Notes: generated by a model not told the origin, from the letters alone. DNA of 53,208 nucleotides from Curvivirga aplysinae (GCF_009711445.1 NZ_SMMC01000208.1:1-53208); one strand, 5' to 3'; numbered from the stretch's first letter, positions 34,346 to 44,791 are shown. Translations and numbers: made by a program.

Positions 34346-35773
34346 ATGCTTTTTGAAAGTACCCGCGGGGGTGTTTCCGATGTGAATTTTGATGAAGTTC
34401 TTTTATCTGCCATGGCAAAAGATGGCGGTTTATATGTACCGCAAAACCTCCCCACGCTATCATGTGAAGAGCTTCAAGCTTTAAAAGGGAAAAACTATAA
34501 AGAGTTGGCATCTGAGTTATTGCCGCATCTATTGGGTGATCATATCCCCAAACATGTCATTCAAGAGATTGTGGAAAATGCTTATGGCTCATTCCACCAC
34601 AATGCAATCGCACCTCTGAAACAGTTAGATAACAATCTTTGGTTAATGGAGCTTTTTCACGGCCCCACAATCGCATTTAAGGACTTCGCCCTTCAATTTT
34701 TAGGTCACCTTTTGGATTACACCCTTCATAGAGAAGACAAAAAGGCAATAATTATCGGGGCAACATCTGGTGATACTGGATCAGCAGCAATAGAAGCCTT
34801 GAAAGACAGTGAGAACATCAGGTTATATATGTTACATCCAAAAGGACGTGTGTCGGATGTTCAACGCAAACAAATGACAACGGTTCAGGCAGACAACATC
34901 ACCAATCTAGCAATTAATGGCAGTTTTGATGACTGTCAGGCAATGGTGAAAGCTTTAATCAACGACAAAGAGCTTAATGAAAGTGGTTATGTAACCGCCG
35001 TAAATTCCATCAACTGGGCGCGTATTGCGGCGCAAGTCGTCTACTATTTTTATGCAGGCCTCAATCTGGGTACGCCTGAAACTAAAATCAATTTTGTTGT
35101 ACCAACAGGTAACTTTGGAAATGTATATGCGGGTCATATCGCCCGGTCTATGGGCTTGCCGATCAATAAATTAATCATCGGGTCAAATCGAAATGACATT
35201 CTCACGCGCTTCTTCGAAACTGGTAAAATGGAAGCTCGGAATGTGAAACTGTCACTTACACCAAGCATGGACATACAAATTTCAAGTAATTTTGAAAGGC
35301 TCTTATTTGAACTTTTCGATCGTGATGGAGAGCAAGTTAAGCGACTTATGAACGACTTCAAAAGGAATGGATTATATGAAGTTTCTGAAGAGATATTAAC
35401 CAAAGCAAAATCTCTGTTTGACGCATATCGTGTAAGTGATGAACGTACGGTTGAAGTTATCCAAGAAATCTTCGATCAAACTGGTGAAATTCTTGATCCG
35501 CATACCGCCATCGGTGTCGAAGCAGTAATTACAAACAAAAAAACATCATCCACTCCCACAATCGTATTGGGAACGGCTCATCCGTCGAAATTCCCTGAGA
35601 CGGTCAAAAAAGCTATTGGATGCCCGCCCGTCTTACCCATATATCTGGATCATATTGTGGCAGGTGAAGAAAAAGCTATCGAAATGGAGAATGATATTGA
35701 AATACTTCATAAATTCATAACTGAAGATCAAGGATACCGTCAATTAAGAACAAATAAAACCACCCCAATTTAG
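34346..35773 (+). CDS. thrC: Threonine synthase
   Basis: A 475-residue pyridoxal-phosphate enzyme that turns O-phosphohomoserine into threonine. The N terminus S-T-R-G-G-V is the family start. The PLP Lys is in A-F-K-D-F-A-L-Q-F (about residue 112), then A-T-S-G-D-T-G-S-A-A and the phosphate loop V-P-T-G-N-F-G-N-V. Length fits the longer bacterial/yeast-type threonine synthase. It is divergent from the MttB gene and stands alone, without hom or thrB. It may be the main copy or a second copy; the window cannot tell. AAGGCGATGCATT precedes the ATG. Confidence 0.92.
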   Translation: MLFESTRGGVSDVNFDEVLLSAMAKDGGLYVPQNLPTLSCEELQALKGKNYKELASELLPHLLGDHIPKHVIQEIVENAYGSFHHNAIAPLKQLDNNLWLMELFHGPTIAFKDFALQFLGHLLDYTLHREDKKAIIIGATSGDTGSAAIEALKDSENIRLYMLHPKGRVSDVQRKQMTTVQADNITNLAINGSFDDCQAMVKALINDKELNESGYVTAVNSINWARIAAQVVYYFYAGLNLGTPETKINFVVPTGNFGNVYAGHIARSMGLPINKLIIGSNRNDILTRFFETGKMEARNVKLSLTPSMDIQISSNFERLLFELFDRDGEQVKRLMNDFKRNGLYEVSEEILTKAKSLFDAYRVSDERTVEVIQEIFDQTGEILDPHTAIGVEAVITNKKTSSTPTIVLGTAHPSKFPETVKKAIGCPPVLPIYLDHIVAGEEKAIEMENDIEILHKFITEDQGYRQLRTNKTTPI

Positions 35774-35889
35774 GATTTCGACAAAATATTTTAGGTATAT
35801 CTCAAAGATTTTTTTGCTTTTAAATTTCCCTGTCGGCATGCATTCAAGAAGGTAAGATTTCGTGAATGTTTTGGTATAGGTAAATTTCC

Positions 35890-37500
35890 ATGACTGAATT
35901 TGATTATATCATTGTTGGTGCTGGTTCTGCCGGATGCATTCTTGCTAATAAGTTAAGTGAGAATGGCAAATATACTATTGCTCTCCTGGAAGCAGGCGGC
36001 AAAGACGCTTCCCCTTGGGTTAAAATGCCTGTGGGATATGGCAAAGCTTTTTACAATGACAAACTGAACTGGAGGTATACTGCACAACCCGAAAAAGGTT
36101 TAAATGGGCGTGCAGATTATTGGCCACGTGGAAAGACATTGGGCGGATCAAGTTCCATTAATGCGCTCGTTTATTGTCGTGGTTTACCTAATGACTTTAA
36201 TGATTGGGAAGAAGCCGGTGCTAAAGGTTGGGGCTGGAAAAATGTAAAACCACATTTTGAAGCGATCGAAACAAATGTAGGTCCAGATGGCAATAAAACT
36301 GGCAATGGTCCGATTCATGTATCCGATGTTTCTGATCAAGTTCACAAAGTGTGTCGTCATTTCTTTAACGCTTCGGAAGAGCTAAGCATCCCCCGGACAA
36401 AAAACCATAATAGCGATGAGTATGAAGGTGCCAGCGAATACCGGATCACGACCAAAAATGGTTTTCGAAGCTCTTCTTCCACAGCTTTCTTGCATCCAGT
36501 TAAGAACCGCTCAAATCTCAAAATCATTCTCCATGCGGAAGTTGATCATATAAAATTTGAAAACAAACGTGCAGCCGGTGTGGTTTATCGTCAACATGGC
36601 CGACCCCAAATTATAAATGCACGAAGAGAGGTTATCCTTTCAGCAGGAACAGTAGCTTCTCCTGTCATTTTGCAACGATCAGGATTGGGACCTGCACGAA
36701 TATTAAAACAGCATAATATTCCAGTTCTTGTGGACAATGAAAATATTGGTGGGAATTTACAAGATCACCTTGGTATCAACTACTATTTCAAAGCTACAGA
36801 ACCTACATTGAACAATGTTCTTTCTCCGTGGTGGGGTAAGTTATTAGCTGGTATGCAATATGTATTTACCAGAAAAGGCCCTTTATCATTAAGTGTGAAT
36901 CAATGTGGTGGTTTTTTCAAAAGCGATACCTCTCTCGCCTATCCAGATCAACAACTTTATTTCAACCCAGTCACCTATACGACACAAGTTGCGGGAAAGC
37001 GAACTGCCATTAATCCTGATCCTTTCGCCGGATTTATTATTGGCATGCAACCATCGCGCCCAACAAGTCGAGGCCGCATTGATATTGCCAGCACTAATCC
37101 TAGTGATATGCCGTTAATTCAACCTAACTATCTTTCTACAAATAAAGATATGCAGGATGTCATTGCAGGGGCAAAACTTTGCCAACGTATTATGAACACG
37201 GATGCTATGGCAGAGCTGATCAAGGAACCAATGAATGATGATTTCCGTAAAATGGATGATGCATCACTATTAAAAGATTTCCGTAACCGTTCCGGCACGG
37301 TCTTCCATCCCGTTTCCACCTGCAAAATGGGGTCTGATATTTCAACATCCGTCACAGATTCAAATTTAAAAGTTTTTGGTGTAGATGGCTTACGTGTGGT
37401 GGATGCTTCCGTCTTTCCAAATGTGACTTCAGGGAACACAAATGCCCCTGTTTTAATGCTCGCCCATCGTGCAGCAGATTTAATTTTAAAGGCCGATTAA
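35890..37500 (+). CDS. GMC family flavin oxidoreductase (choline dehydrogenase-like)
   Basis: A 536-residue glucose-methanol-choline oxidoreductase. The FAD motif G-A-G-S-A-G is at about 11-16, the second GMC signature near G-G-S-S-S-I-N, and the catalytic His in F-H-P-V-S-T-C-K-M-G with the Asn in G-N-T-N-A-P near the C terminus. BetA is the best known relative, but many alphaproteobacterial GMC enzymes oxidise other alcohols. It is followed one base later by an enolase-superfamily gene, so the substrate is likely an alcohol or hydroxyacid whose oxidised product is handled by that enzyme. This makes choline less certain. Confidence 0.85.
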   Translation: MTEFDYIIVGAGSAGCILANKLSENGKYTIALLEAGGKDASPWVKMPVGYGKAFYNDKLNWRYTAQPEKGLNGRADYWPRGKTLGGSSSINALVYCRGLPNDFNDWEEAGAKGWGWKNVKPHFEAIETNVGPDGNKTGNGPIHVSDVSDQVHKVCRHFFNASEELSIPRTKNHNSDEYEGASEYRITTKNGFRSSSSTAFLHPVKNRSNLKIILHAEVDHIKFENKRAAGVVYRQHGRPQIINARREVILSAGTVASPVILQRSGLGPARILKQHNIPVLVDNENIGGNLQDHLGINYYFKATEPTLNNVLSPWWGKLLAGMQYVFTRKGPLSLSVNQCGGFFKSDTSLAYPDQQLYFNPVTYTTQVAGKRTAINPDPFAGFIIGMQPSRPTSRGRIDIASTNPSDMPLIQPNYLSTNKDMQDVIAGAKLCQRIMNTDAMAELIKEPMNDDFRKMDDASLLKDFRNRSGTVFHPVSTCKMGSDISTSVTDSNLKVFGVDGLRVVDASVFPNVTSGNTNAPVLMLAHRAADLILKAD

Positions 37501-37501
37501 A

Positions 37502-38602
37502 ATGAAAATTACCAAACTAGAAACATTCACAAATGAATTTGTTGGCTTTGTTCGCCTCACCACAGAAGACGGTAAACAAGGTTGGGGACAAGTATCCACA
37601 TATAATTCCGATATTACATGCCAGATTTTTCATCGCCAAATTGCACCATGGGCATTAGGTGTAGAAATCGAAGATATTGAGACTGTCATCGATAAAATTC
37701 CAGAACATGAACATAAATATCCGGGTTCATATGTGTTACGTGCCATGTCCGGTTTGGATACGGCTGCTTGGGATTGGCGCGGTAAAGTCGCAGAAAAACC
37801 AGTAGCGGAACTCTTAGGTGGCTCTGCCGGAACTATAAGAAGTTATGCATCCTCCATGCGTCGCGATATCACACCACAAGATGAAGCTGATCGGCTCAAC
37901 GCCCTAAAAGATAAATATGGTTTTGATGCTTTCAAATTCAGAGTTGGAGCTGAATGCGGAAGAGATGTGGATGAATGGCCTGGTCGAACCGAGGAGATTG
38001 TTCCAACAGTCCGTAAAACGTTAGGCGATGATGTTTCCCTGCTTGTAGACGGTAATTCCGGTTTTTCCGCAAAGCGCGCTATCGAAGTTGGTCATATGTT
38101 GGAAGCAAACGGTGTGGAGCATTTTGAAGAACCATGCCCTTATTGGCTTATGGAAGAAACGAAACAAGTCACCGAAGCCCTATCCCTAGACGTCACTGGC
38201 GGTGAACAGGATTGTGATTTCCAACATTGGAAACGTATGATGGATATGGGGGCAGTAAACGTGATCCAACCAGATATTCTATATATGGGCGGCATGATTA
38301 GAACCATGGAAGTGGCCAAGATGGGGGCAGAACGAGGATATAAATGTACGCCACATTGTGCAAATCTATCCATGGTTACATTATTCACCATGCATCTATT
38401 ACGTGCTATACCAAATGCAGGAAAATATCTGGAATTCTCTATCGAAGGGCCGGAATATTATCCATGGCAACAAGAGCTTTTTGTAAAAGATCCATATCAA
38501 ATTATAGATGGTAAAGCGACTGTTACTGATGAGCCCGGTTGGGGAGTTGAAATTAATCCTGAATGGCTAGCGACTTCCACCTATCAAATCAGTGAGATAT
38601 AG
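37502..38602 (+). CDS. Mandelate racemase family enolase-superfamily enzyme
   Basis: A 366-residue enzyme with a complete mandelate racemase-type active site: K145-x-R147, metal ligands D183, E209 and E235, and the Asp258-His285 dyad (Q-P-D-I-L and T-P-H-C). It should abstract an alpha proton from a carboxylate, as a dehydratase or racemase for a sugar acid, hydroxyproline or similar acid. It starts one base after the GMC gene stop, so the two are an operon. This member has intact residues, unlike the paralog at 24226. Confidence 0.87.
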   Translation: MKITKLETFTNEFVGFVRLTTEDGKQGWGQVSTYNSDITCQIFHRQIAPWALGVEIEDIETVIDKIPEHEHKYPGSYVLRAMSGLDTAAWDWRGKVAEKPVAELLGGSAGTIRSYASSMRRDITPQDEADRLNALKDKYGFDAFKFRVGAECGRDVDEWPGRTEEIVPTVRKTLGDDVSLLVDGNSGFSAKRAIEVGHMLEANGVEHFEEPCPYWLMEETKQVTEALSLDVTGGEQDCDFQHWKRMMDMGAVNVIQPDILYMGGMIRTMEVAKMGAERGYKCTPHCANLSMVTLFTMHLLRAIPNAGKYLEFSIEGPEYYPWQQELFVKDPYQIIDGKATVTDEPGWGVEINPEWLATSTYQISEI

Positions 38603-38618
38603 TTCCACTGACTTTATT

Positions 38619-38649
38619 AAGAGAGGATTAGTTCTACTAATTCTCTCTT
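38619..38649. terminator. Bidirectional intrinsic terminator
   Basis: AAGAGAG-G-ATTAGT (38619-38632) pairs with ACTAAT-T-CTCTCTT (38636-38649), with one G-T pair. It closes the GMC-enolase operon and lies just past the convergent caspase gene. Confidence 0.75.
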
Positions 38650-38660
38650 ATACCTAAAGC

Positions 38661-40616
38661 TTAATTTAAGCTAAGTGCGATCCTAAAGCCTGTATCAAAG
38701 TCACGACGATCCGGCTTGATACTGCCGCGATTGATATTCGATAAAGCATCCCCGCTGTTCAAAAACCCACCACCGCGCAAAGCACGTTGGTCGCAACCAT
38801 GACTTTCATCCGCGTTACCATTTATCGGGGCATTTTGATAATTATCTGTATTACAGTCCTGCACCCACTCCCATACATTACCATTCATTGCATAAAGCCC
38901 GAAAGGATTTGGAGGCATATGATACACCGATGATGTATATTTAAAGTCATCCGAACATTCTTGCAGACGATTTTCCTCATCAGTCTCACCCGCCGCACCA
39001 TTTACATAAATGCATTGCAACATCGGTATGTTATCGAACCAGAATTTCCCTTCCATGCCACCTTTTGCTGCATATTCCCATTCTGCTTCGGACAGAAGGC
39101 GATATTTTTGTCCTGTTTTTTCGCTTAACCATTTAACATAAGCTTGTGCATCATTCCAATTCACACATACAACTGGATGATTCTGTTCTTGAAAGTAATT
39201 TGGGGTTCCCCAAAAAACACCTTTTTTCTCCGCCCATTCACCACCTTCGGAGGCATAACATTTTTGCCCCATCGTATGGCCCGTTTTCTCTAGAAAATAG
39301 GTAAACTGACCCAGCGTAATTTCAGAACGACTGACAGCAAAATCATAGTCAATCGTCACTTTATGAGCAGGCCCCTCATCCTCTGCGCCGTCGTCAGTTC
39401 CCATTATAAAACTCCCTTTTGGAAGCGTCACCATTTCCGGACATTCGTCACATTCTTGAAAACTTTCAAAATCCGAGACTTGAAAGTGTTTTTCCCTAAG
39501 TAAATTGCCATAAACATATCCAACATCGCTGCTATTCGCGATCGCCACCCGATACCATTTACCCGTTTTTCCGGTTACAATAACCAGTTCACCTTTTTTA
39601 ACCCGGCCAATCTTATTACCTTGTGTAGATGGATGACTACGGATATTGGCATTTGTAATTGCAAATAGATGCTTGGAAACTTCTTCCACCTCTATTTCTG
39701 CGGATGGCAAAGTATTATCGACATGTCCTTGCGTCAACTTGGCATCGAAATAGGGACGTGAAGCAAACACTCCATCAATCTGAAATCCCAATATCGCTGA
39801 GACTTCGCCACTTAAACTCGCATCTTGCTCACGTCGATAATTACGACGGGCAGCCCGTGTCATTTTCTTATCCAGATATGATTTCACCTCAAGCGCGGTA
39901 ATCTGACCATCCGTATTATCATCAGCATTACCATAAAGTGCATCCAGTAGATGATGCGTGAATAAACCATGTTGTGCGTTTTCATCCCAAGATGCTAATT
40001 GCGTTCCGCTTGCCGCTGTGATGACAGTCATATTTTCACCACTTGTTTCCGGCAGTTCGCTTTCCATAAAGACTGGCGAAGCATGACGAATTAACATTCC
40101 TCCACCACTATCCCCTGAAAAACAGGCATCCAGTAATATTGTAACACGACGTGTATTTAATTTGCCTAGATTTTCATAAAGTAAATCAATTGGGTAACCA
40201 TTAATTTCCGCAGTATCAGGATTTGCATCTGAGGGTAAAAGATAACCGCGCTTATCACTTCCCGGCACACCATGTCCGGAATAATAAATGGTCACATCTG
40301 ATGTTCCCGCTGGGTCAATATACTGCCAAATCTGTCCTTTATGACTATTTGAGTTTCCAAATGCAGATTCTAATTGGGATTTCGTTGCATCTCTCAAGTC
40401 AATAACGTTTTCTTCAGCATAGCCTAAGACGTTAAGAATATAATATCGTATCGCGTCAGCATCACGATGGGCATAAGTCACTTCAGGAATTCGGTCTGAG
40501 TAAGATTTGTTACCAATAATAACTGCCACACCTTCTTCATTTTTCTTCGCCCATGACAAAGATGCAGCACCTAGTATGGTATAGGCCAATATCAAAAAAC
40601 GGAATACCGATAACAT
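38661..40616 (-). CDS. Exported caspase-EF-hand-SH3-FGE fold multidomain protein
   Basis: A 651-residue protein. After a signal peptide (about 1-23) comes a caspase (peptidase C14) domain with catalytic H115 (Y-Y-S-G-H-G) and C165 (L-L-D-A-C-F-S-G). Residues 232-243 (D-D-N-T-D-G-Q-I-T-A-L-E) form a canonical EF-hand loop inside or right after this domain. A bacterial SH3 domain follows (about 318-372), then a formylglycine-generating-enzyme fold (about 393-650). That last domain ends R-A-L-R-G-G-G-F but lacks the paired Cys of true FGE, so it probably binds a ligand instead of acting as an oxidase. Calcium-controlled proteolysis in the periplasm, with target recognition by SH3 and FGE-like domains, is a reasonable inference. 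Confidence 0.88.
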   Translation of the reverse strand: MLSVFRFLILAYTILGAASLSWAKKNEEGVAVIIGNKSYSDRIPEVTYAHRDADAIRYYILNVLGYAEENVIDLRDATKSQLESAFGNSNSHKGQIWQYIDPAGTSDVTIYYSGHGVPGSDKRGYLLPSDANPDTAEINGYPIDLLYENLGKLNTRRVTILLDACFSGDSGGGMLIRHASPVFMESELPETSGENMTVITAASGTQLASWDENAQHGLFTHHLLDALYGNADDNTDGQITALEVKSYLDKKMTRAARRNYRREQDASLSGEVSAILGFQIDGVFASRPYFDAKLTQGHVDNTLPSAEIEVEEVSKHLFAITNANIRSHPSTQGNKIGRVKKGELVIVTGKTGKWYRVAIANSSDVGYVYGNLLREKHFQVSDFESFQECDECPEMVTLPKGSFIMGTDDGAEDEGPAHKVTIDYDFAVSRSEITLGQFTYFLEKTGHTMGQKCYASEGGEWAEKKGVFWGTPNYFQEQNHPVVCVNWNDAQAYVKWLSEKTGQKYRLLSEAEWEYAAKGGMEGKFWFDNIPMLQCIYVNGAAGETDEENRLQECSDDFKYTSSVYHMPPNPFGLYAMNGNVWEWVQDCNTDNYQNAPINGNADESHGCDQRALRGGGFLNSGDALSNINRGSIKPDRRDFDTGFRIALSLN

Positions 40617-40755
40617 TTCTTTACCTTACATCACTCAATTCAAGCGATTTTAATGCGAGCCTAACCCGATGCGCAAGATCGGTTTCATAAATACTTTCTC
40701 ACTTAACGATATGAAAAGAAAAGGTACGATTTTTAGGAGTTGGTCTATTTTAAAA

Positions 40756-41544
40756 TCAAGGCGCAACGATTGGTAATAGACCATGTTTTATCGCAGAAGC
40801 CTTTAATCGACCATCTGCTTTAATACTTGCAACAAAATTATTCACATATTTTAACCAGTCAGGCTCGCCTTTAGGCAAGGCAAAGGCATATGGGGTGACC
40901 GCAAGCTTTTCTTCAGGTGCCATCAACAACGCCCAATTTGTCAACGAACTCATTCTATGCCCATAAGGATAGTCAGTCATAAAAACATCGGCTCGCCCAG
41001 CTTCTACGTCCTGTTCTCTGGCCTTAAAGCTTTCTACAACGCTTAATTCTGCTTTCTTCAGATAATCTCGCATGACAGGTTCCATATAGGTTGCCCTCTG
41101 TACAACCACTACATTCCCTATTTGGTCAATATCTTCCCAGGATTGAATAAGCTTATTACGCTTCATACCCACCGCATAAATACCACTAGAGAGATGCGGA
41201 GTAGAAAAATCCATAAATTGTTTACGACTTTCCCTTACACCAACACCATGCATAGAAATATCGCATGCATTCTTCGTCATATTCTCGGCAAGTTTGGCAA
41301 ATGAACTATCAACAAAATTCAACTCAACATTTAATTCACCAGCCAATTCCCGGGCCATATCTACATCAACACCTTCCAATTCGTAAGTCCTTGGGTTTCT
41401 ATATGAAATGGCAAAATATTCAGGCCATATGCAGACCCTTAGAATATTTGTTTTTTTAATTATATCTATCCGCGTTTCTGCCTGTGCACTAGTAACAATC
41501 CCGAAAGTCAAAACGACACCTAATAAAGCTACGAAAGATTGCAT
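40756..41544 (-). CDS. Periplasmic amino-acid-binding-like protein (SBP_bac_3)
   Basis: A 262-residue exported solute-binding protein. The signal peptide (about 1-22) ends S-A-Q-A-E, followed by a family 3 binding domain with E-L-E-G-V-D-V-D-M-A-R-E-L-A, the classical first-lobe signature of polar amino acid receptors. No permease or ATPase gene is adjacent. Its neighbour at 41718 is a divergently transcribed membrane GGDEF-EAL protein, so it might deliver a ligand signal to that sensor. CAGGAG precedes the ATG. Confidence 0.82.
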   Translation of the reverse strand: MQSFVALLGVVLTFGIVTSAQAETRIDIIKKTNILRVCIWPEYFAISYRNPRTYELEGVDVDMARELAGELNVELNFVDSSFAKLAENMTKNACDISMHGVGVRESRKQFMDFSTPHLSSGIYAVGMKRNKLIQSWEDIDQIGNVVVVQRATYMEPVMRDYLKKAELSVVESFKAREQDVEAGRADVFMTDYPYGHRMSSLTNWALLMAPEEKLAVTPYAFALPKGEPDWLKYVNNFVASIKADGRLKASAIKHGLLPIVAP

Positions 41545-41717
41545 TATTTTCTCCTGATAGGATTTTTGAACCTCACAGCCAATCCAGAAAATGAGTTAAC
41601 ATATAGATCCTCAATCAGCTTTGTTCTAGATCAATGTCCTAATCTGCCTCTACTGCTATCACCCATTTCATATTTTTCATAAGAAAAGCAGACTATTACC
41701 ATAACTCTATTATTGAT

Positions 41718-44700
41718 ATGATCGTAACCAATTCAAATAATTACAAAAAAAGAAAAACTCTTATTTTTTGGAGCTGGATCATTGCTATCAGCTTCATATT
41801 CTTATTGATATTCACATTATGGTCGAGCTTTGCGCAAACCGTTCAAGAAAGAAAATCAAATGCAGGCCTTTATGCAGGCATTATCGAAAATAGTTATGCC
41901 CGCGCTATTGAATCAGTAGAAGCCAGTCTTCTGGCAGTCTCTGAAGAAATGCATCTCTACGAAATAGGCTTGATCGGTGAACAAGAATTAATGGCAAGTA
42001 CCAATCGTATTCTTGGATTTGCCCCTCATATAAGACAAATTGTTATATTCAAAGAGGATCGACTGGTTTTTGACTCCGCAAAAAACCGCTCAAGAGAAAT
42101 AGATCGTTCTCAAATAAAATTAGGACCGCCGATAGATACCTACGACGCATTAAAAATCGGAGAACAAATTTTTAGCCGCTTTTTACCTGTTATCGGTGAT
42201 CCACCAGTTAATAATAAAAGACGGTCCCTTATCCCTCTTTCGTTAAAACTTCCTATCTTTAATGATGATACAGGTGCCAAATACGAATTAATTGCCGCCT
42301 TAAATACAAGTTACTTCATAGACATCATTGATAATTTAAAATTCTTACCTGAAGATAAGGTTGGTGTTTATGGGTTTGCGCCTAATCAGAAAACAAAATT
42401 TATATTGGGAACATCAGATCAGAACAATGATGTACTTAATGAATCCTTAATCAATCAGTTGTTAAAAGACGGTGCGGAACAATCATCTACAAGTTTGCAT
42501 TTAGGTATTTTTGAACAAGAAACGATCGTCATACAACTCTTGGAAAAATTCCCTCTCGCAGTGGTCGTTACCCTATGTCATTATGGAACATTCTGGTCAT
42601 GGTTAGAGCTCAATCTAGCGCTTATTTTAGGTTTGAGTGCAATATCAACCCTGATTGCCTTTTCGGTCTATCGAGTAAGAAAAGACTACGAAAAATCGAC
42701 AAGACTAAAGGAACAAGTAAAACTTCTATCCACAGCCTTACACCAATCTCCAGTTTCTGTACTCATCACAAATGCAGAGCGTTCCATCCGCTATATAAAC
42801 CCTGCATTTACACGCGTTTTTGGATATGAATTTGATGAAGTAGTAAATCAAAATCCGCGTTTACTTAGAAGTAACGAAACAGAGGCATCCGTTTATCAAG
42901 AAATGTGGGGCAATTTAAGTAAAGGGGATTCCTGGTTAGGAGAATTTATTAATAAAACCAAAAACGGCAAACGGGTTTACGTCACAGCCAGTATTTCACC
43001 AGTCCTTAATGAAACAGGTGAGTTAACTCATTATATCGGGGTCTTGTTTGATACAACCAGCAGCAAAGAAAATGAAAAGCAGTTACGTTTAGCTGCGACC
43101 GTTTTTAACTCCGCGACTGAGGCCGTCATGGTTACAGACGCAGAAAATAAAATTTTAACCGTAAATAACGCTTTTACAGATATCACAGGACATAAACAAA
43201 ATGATGTGATTGGATTAAATCCATCCATTCTTAATTCTGGTCATCAAGATCAAGCCTTTTACGTCGACATGTATAAAAGCTTAAATGAGAAAGGTTTTTG
43301 GGGTGGTGAGATCTGGAACCGCCGCAAGAGCGGAGAAGTCTATCCAGAATGGTTAACGATTACGAGTTTATATGACAGTGACGGAAATTTAGAAGGATAT
43401 GTCTCATTGTTCAGCGACATCACCAAACGCAAACAAGATGAAGAACATATCATTCGACAAGCGAATTTCGATTCTCTGACAGGGTTGGCAAATCGTAACT
43501 TATTTGCCGACCGTTTCTCTCGCGCAATTGACAGGGCCGAACGCGAGGATCATCAAGTTGCCTTACTCTTCATCGATCTTGATCGTTTTAAAAATGTAAA
43601 TGACACCCTTGGTCATGCCGTCGGTGATTTACTATTGCAACGTGTCACCAAGCGCTTATTGGGCGAATTACGGAAAACCGACACAGCTGCGCGTTTGGGT
43701 GGGGATGAATTTGCCGCAATCCTTCCAAACATCGTCAACATGTATAATCTGGAAAGAATCGTGAAACGAATTCTAAAAAGCTTATCTACACCATATAACA
43801 TAGATGGACATGAAATCTTTATCTCCGCAAGTATCGGTATAACACTCTATCCGGATGATGCTGCAGCTACTACTGAGCTATTGCGTAATGCAGATAGCGC
43901 GATGTATATGGCAAAAGAAAAAGGACGTAATGCTTTCCACTATTATACCCGTGAGTTATCCGAACAGGCAGAGAAAAGACATCAGCTAGAAGCCGCACTT
44001 CATCATGGTTTGGAAAATGATGAATTTCGTGTTTACTATTGACCTATTACGGATATTAGTAACAACCATACAGCAAGTGCGGAAGCATTAGTAAGATGGG
44101 AGCATCCAGAACTTGGCTTCATCCCCCCGGACGAGTTTATCCCATTAGCCGAAGAAATCGGTCTCATTGTCCCAATGGGAGAGCTAATTTTACGTAAAGC
44201 CTGCATTCAAGCTGTGAGATGGATAGAAGAGCTTGGAGCAAATGCGCCTAGTGTGGCCGTCAATATGTCCAGCTTCCAATTCCAGCGTCAACATATCCCA
44301 ACACTTGTTAAGGAAATTTTGATTAATACTGGATTACCTGCACATAAGTTAATCTTGGAAATCACTGAACGTCTACTCATCGTAGACACAGATGAAATTT
44401 TGCGGCAGCTTCAAGAAATTCGTGAATTAGGTGTTGGCTTGTCCATCGACGATTTTGGGACTGGATATTCATCTTTAAGTTACTTAAAGAAATTCCCAAT
44501 TACCAAGCTAAAAATTGATAAAGCCTTCATTCAAGATATGGAAACTGATGAAGAAAACATGGCTTTGGTCGATTCGATTCTAAATATGGCAAAGAGCTTA
44601 AAGCTCGAAGTTGTTGCCGAAGGTGTGGAAACACAGGAACAAGAAGATATTCTTAGAGAAAGGGGATGTGATTTTGCGCAAGGATACCTGCATAGCCGTC

Positions 44701-44747
44701 CTCTTTATCGCAAAGATTTTATAGATTACTTAATCAATCAGAACTAA
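41718..44747 (+). pseudogene. Membrane sensor PAS-PAS-GGDEF-EAL gene with one in-frame TGA
   Basis: The full frame spans 1010 codons. Domains: transmembrane segment (about 14-36), extracytoplasmic sensor domain, second membrane segment (about 285-312), two PAS domains (about 335-450 and 455-575), a diguanylate cyclase domain with intact G-G-D-E-F (about 660) and a phosphodiesterase domain with E-A-L and D-D-F-G-T-G-Y-S. At codon 775 (44040-44042) a TGA falls between F-R-V-Y-Y and P-I-T-D-I, exactly where EAL domains normally have Gln in Y-Y-Q-P-I. Translation therefore stops after GGDEF, giving a possible cyclase-only product; the EAL part is otherwise intact. No other lesion is seen. A ribosome site for a separate EAL product is not evident. 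Confidence 0.82.
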
Positions 44748-44748
44748 C

Positions 44749-44781
44749 AAGAAGCCCACATAAACATTATGAGGGCTTCTT
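44749..44781. terminator. Bidirectional intrinsic terminator
   Basis: AAGAAGCCC (44749-44757) pairs with GGGCTTCTT (44773-44781). It lies between the convergent GGDEF-EAL and soxG genes. Confidence 0.75.
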
Positions 44782-44791
44782 ATAACTGCAG

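Noticed and set aside
31968-44042. TGA read as tryptophan (alternative code)
   Set aside because: The response regulator ends in TGA within an ATGA overlap with the kinase start, soxD and soxA also end in TGA in tight overlaps, and the binding-protein gene at 4752 ends in TGA right before a terminator. TGA is therefore a working stop.
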